A DNA stretch of 64,000 bases from Fimbriimonadaceae bacterium (GCA_020847855.1 JADLBH010000037.1:248001-312000), one strand, 5' to 3'. Counted from the stretch's first letter, positions 17,141 through 25,589 are shown. A program made the numbers and translations. Notes: generated from the letters alone by a model not told the origin.

Positions 17141-17718
17141 CGAACCGCGGCAACTGCCTTATCGGGCGTTGCCGCAGCTTCCGGCTTCGGTTCGAGCGCC
17201 GCCCGGCCACGTTCCACCTCGGTCAGGAGCCGTGCCACGCTGGCCTCGAGCTTCGCCAGGACGTCGTGCGAATATCTCTCCGCCCCGCGCCGCAACTGAA
17301 GGCTCTCCTTCTCGGCGAACGATCGAATCTGCTCGGCTTGGGCCTGTGCGATCTTCAGAACCTCGCTATCGGCCACCAACTGCTCGCTCTGGATCCTGGC
17401 CTGCTCCCTGGTTCGATCCGCCTCAGCGCGCGACTCTTCCAGCATCCGGTCCGCCTGGGCCCTGGCCGTGTCCAAGGTGCTCGCGGCCTCGTCCCGTGCC
17501 GATTCCAGAATCCGATCCACCTCGCGGGCGATCCCGGCAGCGTCACGAACCTCTTTTGGTAGAGAGGCTCGCACCTTGTCAATCGCCATGGAGAGGTTGT
17601 CGGCGTCATAGCCGAACGTGATTCCAAGGATCGGGACGCGCTTCGGAGCGTAAACCTGCTGCTTGAGGTTCTCGAGCATCCGCACGACGTCTTGGGTCGA
17701 ATCTAGGCGGTTGGACAT
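17137..17718 (-). CDS. DivIVA/ATP-synthase-b-like coiled-coil protein
   Basis: A 193-residue protein. A short globular start (residues 1-50, MSNRLDSTQDVVRMLENLK..., then PILGITFGYDADN) is followed by one long alanine/glutamate/arginine-rich coiled coil (about 60-175) and a proline/alanine tail. This resembles DivIVA-like or b-subunit-like scaffold proteins that sit beside coaD in several phyla. No catalytic motif is present. It is transcribed after coaD, with its own TAGACT hexamer in the 83-base gap, and is coupled to the carbonic anhydrase gene by ATGA. A structural role at the membrane or division site is only a guess. Confidence 0.7.
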   Translation of the reverse strand: MSNRLDSTQDVVRMLENLKQQVYAPKRVPILGITFGYDADNLSMAIDKVRASLPKEVRDAAGIAREVDRILESARDEAASTLDTARAQADRMLEESRAEADRTREQARIQSEQLVADSEVLKIAQAQAEQIRSFAEKESLQLRRGAERYSHDVLAKLEASVARLLTEVERGRAALEPKPEAAATPDKAVAAVR

Positions 17719-17734
17719 AGCGATGGAGCCCTAT

Positions 17735-17740
17735 AGTCTA
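17735..17740 (-). promoter_or_regulatory. Putative -10 (TAGACT) of the coiled-coil gene
   Basis: TAGACT ends 16 bases before the ATG at 17718, predicting a leader of about nine bases without a Shine-Dalgarno sequence. Confidence 0.4.
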
Positions 17741-17801
17741 ACACGCTTTGGACCTGGAATCCGCTTCACCGGGGCTGGTGAATATCCTGGGTTCTGGGCG
17801 A

Positions 17802-18293
17802 TTAGGCCCTCCCTGCGCCCCTGCTTCGCTCGATGATCCGCTTGACGGCCTCCGGTACAAAGCCGCTGAAGTCCCCACCCAGCTCCGCCACCTCGCGGAC
17901 CACGGAGCTGGAAAGGAACGAGAACTCGTCCCTGGTGAAGAGGAACACGGTCTCAATCTCGGGCGCCAGTCTGCGGTTCGCCATCGCCACTCTCGCTTCA
18001 TACTCGAAGTCCGAGACCGCACGGAGCCCGCGCACCACGACCCGCGAGGACTTCGAACGGACGAAATCCACCAGCAAGCCGCTGAAGGCTTCCACCTGGA
18101 TCGCAGGGTTGTCGAGGGTGCATTCGCGCAAGGCTTCGATCCTGTCCTGGACGGAGAGGTAGCTCTGCTTCGCCGAGTTCTCGCCGACCGCGACGATGAG
18201 CGAATCGAACAAGTGGGACGCGCGCTCCACGATATCGAGGTGTCCGAGCGTTGGCGGGTCGAACGAGCCTGGGTAGACGGCCGTCTGCGGCAT
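17802..18293 (-). CDS. coaD: Phosphopantetheine adenylyltransferase
   Basis: A 163-residue nucleotidyltransferase of coenzyme A synthesis with the (T/H)xGH motif TLGH (15-18) in GSFDPPTLGHLD, the RGLRAVSDFEYE segment and the closing SFLSSSVVREVA motif. It transfers AMP from ATP to 4'-phosphopantetheine. Length and all signatures are normal for CoaD. The ATG at 18293 is supported by a TAGAAT eight bases upstream. It is divergent from hutH. Confidence 0.96.
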   Translation of the reverse strand: MPQTAVYPGSFDPPTLGHLDIVERASHLFDSLIVAVGENSAKQSYLSVQDRIEALRECTLDNPAIQVEAFSGLLVDFVRSKSSRVVVRGLRAVSDFEYEARVAMANRRLAPEIETVFLFTRDEFSFLSSSVVREVAELGGDFSGFVPEAVKRIIERSRGAGRA

Positions 18294-18301
18294 GCCGACC
18301 C

Positions 18302-18307
18302 ATTCTA
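18302..18307 (-). promoter_or_regulatory. Putative -10 (TAGAAT) of coaD
   Basis: TAGAAT ends eight bases before the coaD ATG on the minus strand. There is no Shine-Dalgarno sequence, consistent with leaderless expression. Confidence 0.55.
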
Positions 18308-18318
18308 TCCTCAGGCGG

Positions 18319-18324
18319 TATCTT
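18319..18324 (+). promoter_or_regulatory. Putative -10 (TATCTT) of hutH
   Basis: TATCTT ends six bases before the GTG at 18331. It supports that GTG as the true hutH start and lies 12 bases from the divergent coaD -10. Confidence 0.5.
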
Positions 18325-18330
18325 CCTGGC

Positions 18331-19842
18331 GTGCTCGTAGAAGGCGGCCTCGTCCCACTTTCCTTGTTCCCTGCGATCGCCCGAGGCGACGAGCCCGCCG
18401 AGTTCAGCGAACAAGCGAGCGAGAGGATGGCGAAAGGGCGAAGCGTAGTGGACCAAGTCCTCAGGTCGGGAAGGACTGTCTACGGTGTGAACACCGGCTT
18501 TGGACGACTGAGCGACACAGGGATCGGCTCGGGTGACTTGGAACAACTCCAGTCGAACTTGATCCGATCTCACGCTTGCGGTGTCGGAGAGCCGCTCTCC
18601 CAGGAGGAGACTCGGCTCGTCCTCGTGCTCAGGGCCAACGTCTTCGCGACCGGGGGCACCGGGATCAGGCCGGAGACCGCCCGAACCCTCTTGAGCCTCT
18701 ATACGAGCGACGTGATCCCGGTCGTCCCTTCGCTCGGTTCCGTCGGGGCGTCGGGCGATCTCGCCCCGCTCGCCCACATCGCGCTCGTCCTCCTGGGGGA
18801 GGGGCAAGTTTGGTCCGGCGAAGGACGCGTGCCCGCGCTCGGTGCGCTACAACGAGCCGGGATCGCGCCAATCCGCCTCGCCCCCAAGGAAGGATTGAGC
18901 TTGGTGAACGGGACCCAAGTCATGCTCGCGGTCGGCGGACTTGCCTTGGCCAAGGCCCTCCGCGTCGCGAGGGCCGCGGACGTGGCGGCAGCGATCTCCG
19001 TGGACGCCCTGCTCGGCACGGACGCCGCGTTCTGTGAGGAGGTGTGCGAGGCGCGGCCCCACCGAGGGCAAGCCAATGTGGGTGCCCGCCTTCGCCACTT
19101 CATGGCTGGGAGCTCGATCCGCGAGTCCCATCGGACCGGCGACTCCAGGGTGCAGGACGCCTATTCCCTGCGGTGCAGTCCTCAAGTCCACGGGGCCGTG
19201 ATGGACACGTTGTGCTTTGCGCGCTTCGCGGTGGAGACAGAGTCCAGATCCTTGACCGACAACCCGCTGGTCTTCCCGGAGTCGAACAGGATCGTGAGCG
19301 GGGGCAACTTCCACGGTGCGCCCCTTGCCTTGGCCTTTGATCATGCTCGGGCCGCCTTGGCGGTCCTCGCCTCAATTTGCGAGCGCAGGACTGACCGTTT
19401 GGTGAACCCCGACCTAAGCGAGGGCCTGCCGCCCTTCTTGGCCCGAAAACCTGGCTTGGAGAGCGGCCTAATGATGCCCCACGTCCTCTCGGCCGCTCTG
19501 GTCAACGAACTCAGGACGACCGCTCACCCCGCCTCCGTGGACAACACGAGCACGAGTGGTGGCAAAGAGGACCACGTCTCGATGGGGATGACCTCGGCCC
19601 TCTTGCTCCGCCGGGCCGTCGAGCTCGCGGCGCGGGTCGTCGCAGTAGAGATGTTCGCCGCTGCCGAGGGCCTGGAACACCGCAAACCGCTCGAACCTGG
19701 GCCGAACCTGGCTCCCGCGGTGCGGACGATCCGCGACTACATCCCTGAGCTGACGGCCGACCGATCCACGGGGCCCGAGATCGAAGCCTTGTCCGAGGCG
19801 ATCTTGGCCGGGGTGTTCGACGGCTTTGGCGATCCCCCGTAG
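18331..19842 (+). CDS. hutH: Histidine ammonia-lyase
   Basis: A 503-residue aromatic amino acid lyase. The Ala-Ser-Gly triad that cyclises into the MIO electrophile is at 140-142 (GSVGASGDLAPLAH), almost exactly its position in characterised HutH. GVNTGFG, QDAYSLRC and the SGGNFHG segment are also present. It deaminates L-histidine to urocanate; no other hut gene lies in the window, so it may serve a stand-alone purpose. The GTG at 18331 is preferred over the ATG at 18292 (which overlaps coaD's start codon) because of family N-termini and a TATCTT six bases upstream. The 3' end overlaps the convergent SpoIIM-like gene by 106 bases. Confidence 0.93.
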   Translation: MLVEGGLVPLSLFPAIARGDEPAEFSEQASERMAKGRSVVDQVLRSGRTVYGVNTGFGRLSDTGIGSGDLEQLQSNLIRSHACGVGEPLSQEETRLVLVLRANVFATGGTGIRPETARTLLSLYTSDVIPVVPSLGSVGASGDLAPLAHIALVLLGEGQVWSGEGRVPALGALQRAGIAPIRLAPKEGLSLVNGTQVMLAVGGLALAKALRVARAADVAAAISVDALLGTDAAFCEEVCEARPHRGQANVGARLRHFMAGSSIRESHRTGDSRVQDAYSLRCSPQVHGAVMDTLCFARFAVETESRSLTDNPLVFPESNRIVSGGNFHGAPLALAFDHARAALAVLASICERRTDRLVNPDLSEGLPPFLARKPGLESGLMMPHVLSAALVNELRTTAHPASVDNTSTSGGKEDHVSMGMTSALLLRRAVELAARVVAVEMFAAAEGLEHRKPLEPGPNLAPAVRTIRDYIPELTADRSTGPEIEALSEAILAGVFDGFGDPP

Positions 19843-20789
19843 CGCAATACGAGGCACCACCACCCCAGGAACGTGGCCGCCCCGAGCGCGACCTTGAGCC
19901 ACGCCGGGACGGAGGGATTGAAGCTCACAAACCCTTCGATCGGGGCCGCCAGTCCGATCATGACAAGCCCGAAGACCAGAAGGTAGAAGGCGTCCACGCC
20001 AGCGATCGCAAGCGCGTCGGCGCGACGCCTGCGCCCCGGCATGATCGCTGCCCTCCCGAGCACGAACCCCCCGGCGCCGGTGACGCAAAGCCCGCCGATC
20101 TCGCTCACTCCGTGGGGCACAAGGCTCGCGAGAAGGAAACCAAGCTTGCCCACCGAGGCCATCTCGCTCGAAAGCGCTCCCACGAGCATTCCGTTCGTCC
20201 ACTCGATGTAGGCCGTTCCCAGCCCGAACGTGGCGACAGCCAATGCGTTCGTCATGACCCCGGCCCTGGGGTTGTTCATCGCATAGAAGGACGTCATCGC
20301 GATTGCCTGGCCCGTGGTGCGCTGCTCGAACCCTCCCTTCTTCCACTCGTCGAAGTTCGCCTTCATCTCCTCGGCGATCACGGTCTCCTTCAGATCCGGC
20401 CTCACCGTAAGTAGAGCGTGCGTCACGACCGCCCCCCCCAGGAACAAGGCGACCCCCAGCCAAATCGCCCATGCCGACCTTCTCACCGTCTCGGCAGCCC
20501 GATGGGCCGCGTTGGACACCGCGCTCAGAAATCCTTTCGACTGACGACGGTACAAGGCGGCGTGGGCTGCACCGACCAGCGCGTTCAAGTACGTCGTCAT
20601 GTCGCGGTTGCTGGAGTGCGACCGCATGTAGGCCAGGTCGGAGCTCGCCGCGCGGTAAAGGCGGACGAACTCCACGACCTCGTCCCCTGCCAGTCGTTGG
20701 ATCCCACTCGCGGACTGCGTGACGAGCTTCTCCAGGCGACGCCAGCCGGCGACGCGCCTCGCGATCAGAGCCTCTTCATTCAGCGACAC
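19737..20789 (-). CDS. SpoIIM/DUF95-family integral membrane protein
   Basis: About 350 residues. A soluble helical N-terminus (LNEEALIARRVAGWRRLEKLV..., FVRLYRAASSDLAYMRS) is followed by a hydrophobic domain with about five or six membrane segments. The SpoIIM-family signatures are present, including FYAMNNPRAGVMTNALAVATFG and LVPHGVSEI. In sporulators SpoIIM works in forespore engulfment. In non-sporulating diderms homologues of this family are of unknown role. The GTG at 20789 is the best start because the conserved part begins directly after it; the frame is open further upstream. The last 106 bases are antisense to hutH. Confidence 0.85.
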   Translation of the reverse strand: MSLNEEALIARRVAGWRRLEKLVTQSASGIQRLAGDEVVEFVRLYRAASSDLAYMRSHSSNRDMTTYLNALVGAAHAALYRRQSKGFLSAVSNAAHRAAETVRRSAWAIWLGVALFLGGAVVTHALLTVRPDLKETVIAEEMKANFDEWKKGGFEQRTTGQAIAMTSFYAMNNPRAGVMTNALAVATFGLGTAYIEWTNGMLVGALSSEMASVGKLGFLLASLVPHGVSEIGGLCVTGAGGFVLGRAAIMPGRRRRADALAIAGVDAFYLLVFGLVMIGLAAPIEGFVSFNPSVPAWLKVALGAATFLGWWCLVLRYGGSPKPSNTPAKIASDKASISGPVDRSAVSSGM

Positions 20790-20890
20790 AGCAGTTCCGC
20801 TGGGAACTTTGGCACATCGTGTGCTGACTCCAAGTCCTACGAAGGAAACCCGAGCGCAAACCCGCACGTGAGTTAGCCTGAGGAGAGATC

Positions 20891-21724
20891 ATGCCGAGGA
20901 AGAAACCGAACGGGATCGGCGACCTTGCCCCCGCGACGTTCGCCCGCCTCACCCGGTCCCCCTTACTCTCCCCCGAGGAGGAGCGGGTTCTCGCGCTTGC
21001 GGCCCGCGATGGGTGCGAACCGAGTCGGAAGAAGCTCGTTGAGGCGAACATGCGCCTTGTGGTCAGCATCGCAAGGAACTATGCGAACTCGAGAGCCGAA
21101 CTCGACGACCTAGTCCAGGAAGGGGCCATCGGCCTTATGCGCAGCATCGAGGGGTTCGAGCCTTCGCTCGGCTTCCGCTTCTCCACCTACGCCTCCCATT
21201 GGATTCGTCAAGCCGTGAGCCGAGCCCAGGCGGTCAAGTCCGGCACCATCCGACTCCCCGCCCACGTCGTCCAACTCCTCCGAAGGATTCACGCCGTGCG
21301 CGGAGAGCTCGCCCAAAGCCTTGGGGTCGAGCCTTCGGACGAGCAAGTGGCCTTGAAGGCGGGCCTGAGCCCTACCAGGGTGAAGCACTTGACCGAGGTA
21401 GCGCAGAGGATCGTGAGCCTGGACGGGCCGAGCACGGTGGCGTTTCGGGTCGCAGATACCGAGGTGGGCCGGGATCCCGTCCAAGAGTGCTTGAACGGGG
21501 CCCTCAAGGATGAGATCGAGACCGCGTTCCAGACTCTCAGCGCGAGGGAGCGCGCCGTCGTCGAGGCCCGGCTTCGAAGACACGCCGGGATCGAGGAAGA
21601 GCCCGCCATCCACGAGCAGCTCTCCGTGACTCGGGAGCGAGCCCGCCAAATCGAGCAGTCCGCTCTCAAGAAACTGCGACGTCTGGCCCAAAGGCGGTCG
21701 CTCGGCGAGTTCCTGGGCCCATGA
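20891..21724 (+). CDS. RNA polymerase sigma-70 family factor
   Basis: A 277-residue sigma factor of the RpoD/group 2 type. A short region 1.2 (LLSPEEERVLALAARDG) leads into region 2 with NMRLVVSIARNYANSRAELDDLVQEG and the -10-reading helix (FSTYASHWIRQAVSRA). Region 3 follows, and region 4 ends in a helix-turn-helix (SVTRERARQIEQSALKKLRRLA). Region 1.1 is absent and the linker contains a non-conserved VAFRVADTEVGRD segment, so it is probably an alternative factor and not the housekeeping one. The gene has a real Shine-Dalgarno AGGAG (20881-20885) six bases before the ATG and a TAGCCT just ahead. Confidence 0.92.
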   Translation: MPRKKPNGIGDLAPATFARLTRSPLLSPEEERVLALAARDGCEPSRKKLVEANMRLVVSIARNYANSRAELDDLVQEGAIGLMRSIEGFEPSLGFRFSTYASHWIRQAVSRAQAVKSGTIRLPAHVVQLLRRIHAVRGELAQSLGVEPSDEQVALKAGLSPTRVKHLTEVAQRIVSLDGPSTVAFRVADTEVGRDPVQECLNGALKDEIETAFQTLSARERAVVEARLRRHAGIEEEPAIHEQLSVTRERARQIEQSALKKLRRLAQRRSLGEFLGP

Positions 21725-21730
21725 AGCACC

Positions 21731-21736
21731 CATAAT
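21731..21736 (+). promoter_or_regulatory. Putative -10 (CATAAT) of the dedA-like gene
   Basis: CATAAT ends 11 bases before the ATG at 21748, in the 23-base gap after the sigma factor gene. Confidence 0.45.
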
Positions 21737-21747
21737 CGGCGCCACGG

Positions 21748-22398
21748 ATGCCTTCCCCTGGCGGTAACCCAATCGAGTTCCTGCTCCACCTGGACGTCCA
21801 CTTGGCCGAGGTGATCCGAACCTATGACCAAGGCACGTACGGCATCCTCTTCGCTTTGATCTATTGCGAGACCGGACTGGTGGTCATGCCATTCCTGCCT
21901 GGAGACTCGCTGCTCTTTGCCTCAGGGCTCTTTACTCGTCCCCCGGACGGCCCGCTTTCCCTTCCCCTCTTGTTCTTCGGGTTCTTCGCCGCCTCTGTGC
22001 TCGGGGACTCGACGAACTTTTGGATCGGGAAGAAGCTCGGGCTCAAGCTCTTCAAGCCAGGAGGCAGGTTCCTCAAAGAGGAGCACCTCGCGAAAACGAG
22101 AGCGTTCTATGAGAAGCACGGCCGAAAAACGATCGTGATGGGGAAGTTCGTCCCCTTCGTTCGCACCGTGGCCCCGTTCGTCGCAGGACTCGACGCGATG
22201 CCTTACGAAAAGTTCCTCCCCACCAGCATCCTGGCGAGCTTGATTTGGGTCGGGGTTTGCGTCGGCGCCGGGCACCTTTTCGGGTGGATTCCCTTCGTGC
22301 GCGATCACTTCGGAGAGATCATTCTTGCCATCATCGCGCTGAGCGTCGTAGGGATCGTGGTGGAAATTCTCCGCTCTCGGCGCAAGCATCCGGTCTAA
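21748..22398 (+). CDS. DedA-family membrane protein (VTT domain)
   Basis: A 216-residue integral membrane protein with the DedA/VTT signatures: a re-entrant segment ETGLVVMPFLPGDSLLFASG (about 42-61), GDSTNFWIGKKLG, the FYEKHGRKTIVMGKFVPFVRT motif with conserved G and R (about 113-132), and terminal helices ending in RSRRKHPV. DedA proteins are thought to flip polyprenyl or phospholipid carriers (undecaprenyl phosphate recycling in some). It sits before fabZ-lpxA on the same strand, fitting a role in envelope lipid supply. Confidence 0.9.
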   Translation: MPSPGGNPIEFLLHLDVHLAEVIRTYDQGTYGILFALIYCETGLVVMPFLPGDSLLFASGLFTRPPDGPLSLPLLFFGFFAASVLGDSTNFWIGKKLGLKLFKPGGRFLKEEHLAKTRAFYEKHGRKTIVMGKFVPFVRTVAPFVAGLDAMPYEKFLPTSILASLIWVGVCVGAGHLFGWIPFVRDHFGEIILAIIALSVVGIVVEILRSRRKHPV

Positions 22399-22401
22399 AC
22401 T
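22396..22401 (+). promoter_or_regulatory. Putative -10 (TAAACT) of fabZ-lpxA
   Basis: TAAACT ends eight bases before the fabZ ATG and contains the TAA stop codon of the dedA-like gene. No Shine-Dalgarno sequence is present. Confidence 0.55.
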
Positions 22402-22409
22402 GGTCGGCG

Positions 22410-22856
22410 ATGCCCGGAATGTCCCCGAAAGAGATCCTCGACATACTCCCGCACCGGTACCCGATGCTGCTCGTGGACCGGATCGTGGACGTGGTGCCCG
22501 GCAAGTCCTGCCGCGGCATCAAGAACGTGACGTTCAACGAGGCGTTCTTCGTGGGCCACTATCCGGGCAACCCGATCATGCCGGGAGTCCTCATCGTGGA
22601 AGCTATGGCGCAGGCCGGTGCCGTGATCCTCTTGACCGACCCGGCCTTCGACGGCTACGTGCCCGTGATCGGAGCCATAGACGACGTGCGATTGCGCCGA
22701 CCCGTGGTCCCAGGCGACACTCTGGAGAGCCAGGTCGAGTTACTTTGGTTCCGTAGAGACGTCGGACGCATTAAGGCCGTCGCGACCGTGGGAGGGGAGG
22801 TCGCGGCGCAGATGGAGCTCACATTCAAGTTAATCAAGCCTACGGAGACGCAATGA
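22410..22856 (+). CDS. fabZ: 3-hydroxyacyl-[acyl-carrier-protein] dehydratase FabZ
   Basis: A 148-residue hot-dog dehydratase with the catalytic pair H50 (FFVGHYPGNPIMPG) and E64 (LIVEAMAQ), the exact FabZ arrangement, and the LPHRYPMLLVDRI start. It dehydrates 3-hydroxyacyl-ACP in fatty acid elongation. The ATG at 22410 is supported by family N-termini and a TAAACT eight bases upstream. lpxA overlaps its stop as ATGA. The fabZ-lpxA order is that of LPS-producing bacteria: both enzymes compete for 3-hydroxyacyl-ACP. Confidence 0.96.
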   Translation: MPGMSPKEILDILPHRYPMLLVDRIVDVVPGKSCRGIKNVTFNEAFFVGHYPGNPIMPGVLIVEAMAQAGAVILLTDPAFDGYVPVIGAIDDVRLRRPVVPGDTLESQVELLWFRRDVGRIKAVATVGGEVAAQMELTFKLIKPTETQ

Positions 22857-23641
22857 CCGTCGCTCACCCGACCGCCTGCGTCGCGGCCGGAGCGGATCTC
22901 GCCGAAGGCGTCGAGATCGGACCTTTCTGCGTCGTGGAGGACAACGTCGCGATCGGGCCCGGCACGAGGCTCGAGTCCCACGTGACCGTCAAATCGAACA
23001 CATCCCTGGGCGCGAGGAACGTGGTGGCCTCTGGGGCCGTGCTCGGGGGCGACCCTCAAGACCGGAAGTACGCGGGCCAAGACACATTCCTGAGGATCGG
23101 CGACGACAACGTCATTCGCGAGTACGTGACGATCCACCGTGCAACCGGGGAAGGGAACGCGACGAAAGTGGGCGACCGCAACTACCTCATGGCCTTTGTC
23201 CACCTCGGCCACAACGTGACCCTCCACAGCGACATCACAATCGCCAACTCGGTCGGGGTCTCTGGGCACGTGACGATCGAAGACATGGTCACCATCGGCG
23301 GCATGACCGGGATCCACCAGTTCGTGAGGATCGGCAAGCTCGCGATGGTCGGTGGACTCTCGCGGATCGTCCGCGACGTGCCCCCGTTCATGCTCGTCGA
23401 GGGGGCAGACCAGGCGGTGCGGGACATCAACGCCGTTGGCCTACGACGAATCGGCGTGACCCAGGAATCGAGGATGGCCCTGCACAAGGCGTGCAAGCTC
23501 CTCTTCCGAAGCCAACTGGGCCTGACGAACGCGATGGAGATCGTGCGACGGGAGGTCAAGGAGACCTCGGAGGTCCGCTATCTGCTCGAGTTCCTGGAGC
23601 GGCTGTTCCACGGGAAGATGGGGCGGGGCGACCAGCGCTAG
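22853..23641 (+). CDS. lpxA: UDP-N-acetylglucosamine acyltransferase LpxA
   Basis: A 262-residue left-handed beta-helix acyltransferase starting lipid A synthesis. Hexapeptide repeats run through about residue 190 (VEIGPF, VAIGPG, ...). The catalytic histidine region is YLMAFVHLGHN (H117/H120), followed by GVSGHVTIEDM and GIHQFVRIG (H155). A helical C-terminal domain (LHKACKLLFRSQLGL..., YLLEFLERL) trimerises and binds ACP. Its presence is direct evidence for lipopolysaccharide. It is coupled to fabZ by ATGA. Its TAG stop shares a palindromic CTAG with the stop of the convergent oxidoreductase gene. Confidence 0.96.
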   Translation: MTVAHPTACVAAGADLAEGVEIGPFCVVEDNVAIGPGTRLESHVTVKSNTSLGARNVVASGAVLGGDPQDRKYAGQDTFLRIGDDNVIREYVTIHRATGEGNATKVGDRNYLMAFVHLGHNVTLHSDITIANSVGVSGHVTIEDMVTIGGMTGIHQFVRIGKLAMVGGLSRIVRDVPPFMLVEGADQAVRDINAVGLRRIGVTQESRMALHKACKLLFRSQLGLTNAMEIVRREVKETSEVRYLLEFLERLFHGKMGRGDQR

Positions 23642-24606
23642 CCTAGGTTCGCCGTGAGACCGGTCGCAGCACTCTCGTAGGCGGCGAGAGCCACCCTGGA
23701 CGCACAGATCCCGTCCTCACCACTGATCCTGAAGGGCTTTCGCTCCTTCACGGATGCCACGAACTCTGCGACCATCGCCGCGTCCAGATCGGAACCCGTA
23801 CCTATGTGGGCCGCCCCACCCTGGTAGACCCGCAAGCCCTGTCCGAAGAGCTCCACATCGCATGTTCCGTGCTCCCCGACGATGGAGAGGTTCACATCGC
23901 CCCAAACCGGGTAATCCTTCGGCCTAGACCAGCTCGAGTCCAGAGTGGCGAAGACACCGCTAGGGAAGCCCAGTGTCAAGTGCGCGGTGTCCTCGACGTC
24001 CAAGCCAAGGAGCCTGTCGCCGGTCTCTGCGGAGACCGAAGTTGGACGTTCGCCAAGAAGTCGCCAAAGAAGATCTGCAACGTGAACCGTATGGTCAATC
24101 ATGGCCCCGCCGCCGCTCTCTTCCTTCTTCACGAACCATCCCCCAGGGCACTTCCCCCGGTTCGTCGCCGACACGCTCAGCACGCGACCGATCTCACCGG
24201 AACGAACCATCTCCACCATCCGGTGGAACACCGGGGAGAATGGACAGGGAAAGGCGGTGCCGAGCAGGCCTGGTGCCTGTGCGTCCGCCGCGGCGATTCG
24301 GCTCGTCTCCTCGGCCGAGGCTGCCAGCGGCTTCTCGCAGAGCACCGGCTTCCCTGCGGCCAGCACGGCCTCGATGATGGAGGCGTGACCGATATTCGTC
24401 CCGGCGGCAACCATTGCGTCGCAATCCGTCGTCAATTCCTCGAGCGAATCGAACGCCGCGCACCCGTGCTCGCCCGCGAATCGAGCCGCTGCGTCGGCAT
24501 CAGGATCCCAAACGCCACTGAGCTCGGCTCCACCGCTCTGCTCAAGACACCGGGCATAGCTCGGAGCGTGAACATGGACCACGCCGGCAATCCCAACCCG
24601 AACCAT
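23638..24606 (-). CDS. Gfo/Idh/MocA-family oxidoreductase
   Basis: A 322-residue NAD(P)-dependent oxidoreductase. An N-terminal Rossmann fold (VGIAGVVHVHAPSYARC) carries the family CEKPLA motif near residue 90. A C-terminal domain follows with GGGAMIDHTVHVADLLWRLLG, whose histidine lies where Gfo/Idh enzymes bind substrate. It probably oxidises or reduces a sugar or inositol derivative; the substrate cannot be read. The dinucleotide loop reads GIAGVVHVHA, a divergent form of GxGxxG. It has its own TATAAT that includes tsaE's stop codon. Convergent with lpxA. Confidence 0.88.
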   Translation of the reverse strand: MVRVGIAGVVHVHAPSYARCLEQSGGAELSGVWDPDADAAARFAGEHGCAAFDSLEELTTDCDAMVAAGTNIGHASIIEAVLAAGKPVLCEKPLAASAEETSRIAAADAQAPGLLGTAFPCPFSPVFHRMVEMVRSGEIGRVLSVSATNRGKCPGGWFVKKEESGGGAMIDHTVHVADLLWRLLGERPTSVSAETGDRLLGLDVEDTAHLTLGFPSGVFATLDSSWSRPKDYPVWGDVNLSIVGEHGTCDVELFGQGLRVYQGGAAHIGTGSDLDAAMVAEFVASVKERKPFRISGEDGICASRVALAAYESAATGLTANLG

Positions 24607-24614
24607 CGCACGCC

Positions 24615-24620
24615 ATTATA
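24615..24620 (-). promoter_or_regulatory. Putative -10 (TATAAT) of the Gfo/Idh gene
   Basis: A perfect TATAAT ends eight bases before the ATG at 24606. The TAA within it is the tsaE stop codon (24618-24616), so terminator codon and promoter element are the same bases. Confidence 0.6.
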
Positions 24621-25035
24621 CGGCTCCAAGGGTCTCCGGGCCCGCGATCGTGATCCTGCGAGCCGCCCCCTCGATCTCGATCTCGACCCGCCAGGCCCGA
24701 TGCCCTTGAGCAAACCCAGGGTCTCGTTCGCCCCACTCGACAAACGTGACGCACTCGCCCAGGCGATCCGCGAAACCGAGATCCTCTGGCTCGTGAAGCC
24801 GGTATAGGTCAAGGTGCAGGACACGAGGATCGGTCTCGAACTCGTTCGCCAAGGTGTAGGAGGGAGAGCGAACCGACCCTTCCCAGCCCAGCGCGCGCAG
24901 GGCCCCTCGCACAAACGTGGTCTTGCCCGCTCCGAGAACGCCAGAAAGGATCACTACGTCCCCTGGCAGCAATTGGGAGACCAGTTGCGCCGCTATCCTC
25001 GCCGTCTCCGCCTCGCAGCGCGACTCGAGCCTCAC
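24616..25035 (-). CDS. tsaE: tRNA threonylcarbamoyladenosine biosynthesis ATPase TsaE
   Basis: A 139-residue P-loop protein of the YjeE family: Walker A GVLGAGKT (32-39), SPSYTLANEF, the HLDLYRL motif and WGER. It works with TsaB and TsaD in making the t6A modification on ANN-decoding tRNAs. The GTG start at 25035 overlaps the upstream isochorismatase-like stop as GTGA. TsaB and TsaD are not in the window. Confidence 0.95.
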   Translation of the reverse strand: MRLESRCEAETARIAAQLVSQLLPGDVVILSGVLGAGKTTFVRGALRALGWEGSVRSPSYTLANEFETDPRVLHLDLYRLHEPEDLGFADRLGECVTFVEWGERDPGFAQGHRAWRVEIEIEGAARRITIAGPETLGAV

Positions 25036-25589
25036 GCGCGCGCCTTGACGAGAGGCAAGACGTCGCGGAAGTTTGGATGGTCAGCCGAGCCCATCCACTC
25101 GTAGACCACCGACTCGGCCAGGGTGAGCACAGCTCCCGCCGAGGTGAGGCGCTCCAGGGCGGTGCGGTGCGCAAACTCGGAACGGGCACCGAGCGCGTCC
25201 GCCACCAGGAAGACTTCCCAGCCCATCGAAAGCAGGTCCAGCGTAGTCTGTGTGACACAGATCGGGGTTTCGATCCCGCAGAGGACGGCTTGGCGGGAGC
25301 CCGTTCCTGCGAGCGCATCGGCAAAGCCCGAGGCGCCGAAGGCGCTGAACCCCATCTTCGGCATCGGAGCCGCGCCCAGCAACTGGGTCAACTCTGGATC
25401 TGTGCCCCCCATCCGTTCGGGGTATTGCTCCGTGGCGAGGATCGGTACACCGAGCAACGTCGCGCACTGGGCTAGGAAACGGGTCGTCTCGACCACGGTC
25501 TGGCTACCCACGATCGGGACCAAGAAGCTTGGCTGCAGGTCCACGATCACGAGCGCGCTCTCCTCGCACTTCGATCGCCCTAGGCTCAC
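25032..25589 (-). CDS. Isochorismatase-family cysteine hydrolase
   Basis: A 185-residue hydrolase with the D-K-C triad of the family: D17 (VIVDLQPSF), K78 (PMPKMGFSAF) and C111 (GIETPICVTQT). The cis-peptide segment before the cysteine is also present. Such stand-alone proteins are usually hydrolases of amides such as nicotinamide or of unknown metabolites. Context (fumarylacetoacetase upstream, TsaE downstream) does not settle the substrate. The GTG at 25589 overlaps the fumarylacetoacetase stop as GTGA. The frame is open further upstream but that part is antisense-like and is not counted. Confidence 0.87.
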   Translation of the reverse strand: MSLGRSKCEESALVIVDLQPSFLVPIVGSQTVVETTRFLAQCATLLGVPILATEQYPERMGGTDPELTQLLGAAPMPKMGFSAFGASGFADALAGTGSRQAVLCGIETPICVTQTTLDLLSMGWEVFLVADALGARSEFAHRTALERLTSAGAVLTLAESVVYEWMGSADHPNFRDVLPLVKARA

